Below, piece after piece: positions 62,701 through 64,000 of a stretch of 64,000 nt of DNA. The notes under the pieces were generated by a model. It was not told where the DNA came from. It made no database searches and worked only from the letters and a program-made list of their open reading frames with translations. The DNA comes from Pseudoalteromonas piscicida (GTDB lineage Bacteria > Pseudomonadota > Gammaproteobacteria > Enterobacterales > Alteromonadaceae): contig NZ_CP011925.1 of assembly GCF_000238315.3 (NCBI RefSeq), positions 806,001-870,000 of the forward strand, given 5' to 3'. The stretch's first letter is position 1, and each line of letters starts with the position of its first letter. A program made the translations under genes and the position numbers.

Positions 62701-64000
62701 GCTGTAACGTTTAATATAGGTGGTAGCTCCTACACTGGCGATTTAACTGGCGATCCAAATGTAGCAGACTCCGTTTTAGCGTCAGATGGTGCGGATGTAA
62801 CTGGAGGTGGATTCTTCAATATAGGAAACCTCAGCCTATCTAGTGGCGCAACTGTCGCGATTGATGTAGCCAATTTGAGTGATTTTGCAACAGCGATTTC
62901 AGGGGCTGCGGGCAGTGAGACATTAAAACTCATGGATGGTGGAACATTTGACTTCTCAACCACCTCGGTTTCTGCCATTGAAGGTATTGCTATAGGAACA
63001 AACAGCGCAGCAACGATCACACTCACAGACAACTTTAATGCTGACGGTCAAACTGTGTCGGTTACAAATGCCAGCGGCAGTGCAATCACGTCTGACCTAG
63101 TCATAGACGCTTCTGCCTTTTCTAGTGATGTGTTAGAAATAACGGCAACAGATTTGGATGGTTCTGATACGATCACAGGTGGTAGTGGTGCAGACACTAT
63201 ACGTCCTGGCGGCGGTACAGATACCATGACAGGTAACGATGGTAACGATAATTTTGTCGGTGAGCAAAGTGATTTAAATGGTGACACAATAGCCGATCTT
63301 AGCATCGGAGATAAGATAACAATTACAGGCGTCACAGGATTATCAACCAGCAATATTCGCTTTAATGGAACTAGTACGCTGGAGATAGATACTAATGCAA
63401 CCGATTTTTCAGGCGTAGAAATATCACTATCGCTCACAAATTCACCTGGTAGTGATCTTGCGTTTACGGTCGCTGACTCTGGCAGTGATACAGTGATCAC
63501 CTTTGAAGCTGCGAATGATGAGCCTATCTTTAGTAATTTAAATGGTGGTAATACCTTTACTGAAAATGGAACTTCGATTGCGATAGACAATAATGTAACC
63601 ATTGCAGATACTGAGCTTGACGCACTTAATGGCGGAAATGGTAACTATGATGGTGCGTCGCTAACGATCTCACGCTCAGGTGGCGCTAACAGTCAAGATA
63701 TCTTTAGTAACACAGGGTTGCTTGGTACGCTGACTCAGGGAGGTGCACTAAGTTACAATAGTACAGAAGTAGGTACAGTAACAACTAACTCTGCAGGCAC
63801 ACTGGTACTCACTTTCAACAGCAGTGCTACGTCTGCGCTAGTGGATAATGTGCTGCAATCAATTGGCTACGGTAACAGCTCTGAGGATCCAAGCTCATCT
63901 GTAACACTCAACTATACCTTTAATGATGGTACGGCAAACAGCACTGGTACAAATCAGGCCGCAGTTACTATTACTCCCGTAAATGATGCCCCTACCGATA
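59722..64000 (+). CDS. Giant secreted cadherin/Ig-like/RTX repeat protein (3' end outside window)
   Basis: Open without a stop from ATG 59722 to the window end: at least 1426 residues. A signal-peptide-like N-terminus (hydrophobic stretch about 23-46, ending VASSTLANAEA) is followed by a Cys-containing segment (95-125), a cadherin-like domain (about 130-230, SSSGVITFKTAPDYES), a bacterial Ig-like domain (234-353, FDGGNSTPNDNATGVSGSS) and a further beta domain (356-503). Five tandem repeats of 112-119 residues lie at nucleotides about 61420-62990, then an RTX-like glycine/aspartate block GGSGADTIRPGGG..GNDGNDNF (1153-1181) and more cadherin-like repeats. It is probably a calcium-binding surface adhesin or matrix protein. 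Confidence 0.88.
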   Translation, partial: MDTKHNSAMVFTHSKLQTHIKAALLCSAAIQLPVAVASSTLANAEALQGVAADTTVNQQALDYVQSKLTSKPVTVTRDPSWGRLEFLSQCTGSDPRCSGFTNEFECLYNLPFGTCTWGAPPSNNPPSFNSSASTNFAENDTGTVLDVNADNGDGGSNDSGITYSLSGTDASQFNINSSSGVITFKTAPDYESPGDNGGDNIYNITVTADDGGSSNNTATQNITITVTDIDEVAPTFDGGNSTPNDNATGVSGSSNITIDFNENIALGTGNITIRDVSGSSDFEVFDVATESDGTTTSPSAGRIGITNDKIYINPTNDLTGNRNYAIRIDATAVDDSAGNSFAGISDDTTFNFSTANTAPAVDLDSTSGSDNSSASFSEGGGAVNIAANAAVTEADGDTITTITVSLTNDQDGASEGLNVSASAQDALTGISGSSDISLQDTISITGATASASEVQTFLQAITYNNTSGTPNETARTVTVVINDGTSNSVSRTATVSVSNVTAASSAAAGFNTTNGTNLSPAITFTGDDETLTIADTSHIAGSTADGGAGTDTLFVVTGSNLANFTSLANFETLTPDSNGSLTLTETQHDAFTTINGSGTNQFTISSADGDQTLTGDSDIETYVLSAAMNFTSGGAAQKVTGSSGDDTVNVTGFTATGVLSAGTGTDTLRADTGANISGATLSGFESLTLSDNASVTMTEAQHDSFTTITAAGSESITISDVSDGLTGNSAIETYILSAANTFTLGAAGQSVTGSSGDDTVNVGTFTATGTLAGGSGTDTLSISDGGSISGATVSGFENLSVATGGSATVSVSQLSSFTGTVSGDGTNSLTVSGDGDITTVSALENYTLSDDSTNSRTVTVSSAGHSVTGTSTSDAITFDLGSLTYTGTITGENTTADTLSLSSGADITAASINAVSNLTIASGASVSMTVAQHESFTGNISAAGSETINISGDGDITTFSSVEVYSVGDDSSNTRTITISNGTTDVSATANDDAVTFNIGGSSYTGDLTGDPNVADSVLASDGADVTGGGFFNIGNLSLSSGATVAIDVANLSDFATAISGAAGSETLKLMDGGTFDFSTTSVSAIEGIAIGTNSAATITLTDNFNADGQTVSVTNASGSAITSDLVIDASAFSSDVLEITATDLDGSDTITGGSGADTIRPGGGTDTMTGNDGNDNFVGEQSDLNGDTIADLSIGDKITITGVTGLSTSNIRFNGTSTLEIDTNATDFSGVEISLSLTNSPGSDLAFTVADSGSDTVITFEAANDEPIFSNLNGGNTFTENGTSIAIDNNVTIADTELDALNGGNGNYDGASLTISRSGGANSQDIFSNTGLLGTLTQGGALSYNSTEVGTVTTNSAGTLVLTFNSSATSALVDNVLQSIGYGNSSEDPSSSVTLNYTFNDGTANSTGTNQAAVTITPVNDAPTD
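61420..62990 (+). repeat. Five tandem protein repeats of about 115 residues in the giant protein
   Basis: An anchor motif (TQHDAFT, AQHDSFT, SQLSSFT, AQHESFT, ANLSDFA) recurs with its Gln/Asn codon at 61480, 61822, 62158, 62515 and 62872, i.e. spacings of 342, 336, 357 and 357 bp. Each unit also carries an ITISxDGD-like and a GTDTL or TADTL element. The DNA is diverged between units, so the duplication is old. Confidence 0.85.

Noticed and set aside
60014..63602. Several frames opposite or out of frame within the giant gene
   Set aside because: They are Val/Ser/Leu-rich shadows of a low-complexity repeat gene whose own frame is open throughout.

Overview
The window looks like chromosome of a marine gammaproteobacterium of the Alteromonadales, most likely Pseudoalteromonas or a close relative. 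This rests on the gene families: paired TonB receptors, fadIJ, epmC, yfcL, an OsmC-YcaO fusion and the large secreted repeat protein at the right end. It is an inference from family content, not a database match. I saw no tRNA, rRNA or CRISPR array.

Layout. 1-4.8 kb: two convergent TonB-dependent receptors (the first cut by the window edge) and a P-loop glycerate-type kinase. 4.8-7.0 kb: a Tim44-like protein and an ECF sigma/anti-sigma pair. 7.2-8.8 kb: an IS1182-type insertion sequence inserted in the transcription terminator of batD. 8.8-15.8 kb: a reverse-strand aerotolerance operon (MoxR, DUF58, DUF4381, BatA, BatB/C, BatD) carrying two frameshifts, one in a 7-base A/T run and one in an 18-bp tandem repeat. 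16-19.5 kb: fadI-fadJ for beta-oxidation behind a FadR-like palindrome. 19.6-32 kb: housekeeping and metabolic genes (diguanylate cyclase, epmC, NAD-kinase-like protein, yfcL, a MITE-like element, an unusual Nramp relative, HDOD, AbgT, two metallo-beta-lactamase-fold proteins around a TetR regulator, LysE/LysR). 32-40 kb: a copper/silver efflux island with a Cys/His-rich small protein, DUF411, a TolC-type porin, a CusB carrying two fused CusF domains, and CusA. 40-45.6 kb: a small unknown protein, a sulfotransferase, a GNAT enzyme, a PhyH dioxygenase and OsmC-YcaO.

45.7-64 kb is the most unusual part. On the reverse strand a giant Ser/Thr kinase-cyclase-AAA-TPR signalling protein, split by an in-frame TGA, is followed by an exported CxxCH protein and two proteins I cannot assign. 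Divergently, on the forward strand, lie a Tat-type NHL propeller, an Asp/Asn beta-hydroxylase-like enzyme, a PRMT-like methyltransferase with the double-E loop, a GNAT acetyltransferase, a DUF6916 protein, three stand-alone phage tail-collar (MdpB-type) proteins, a subtilisin-like protease and a giant cadherin/RTX repeat protein that runs off the window. No other phage structural genes are present. The arrangement suggests a set of surface or secreted fibre-like proteins with their own modification enzymes, processing protease and signalling kinase. This joint role is an inference from gene order.
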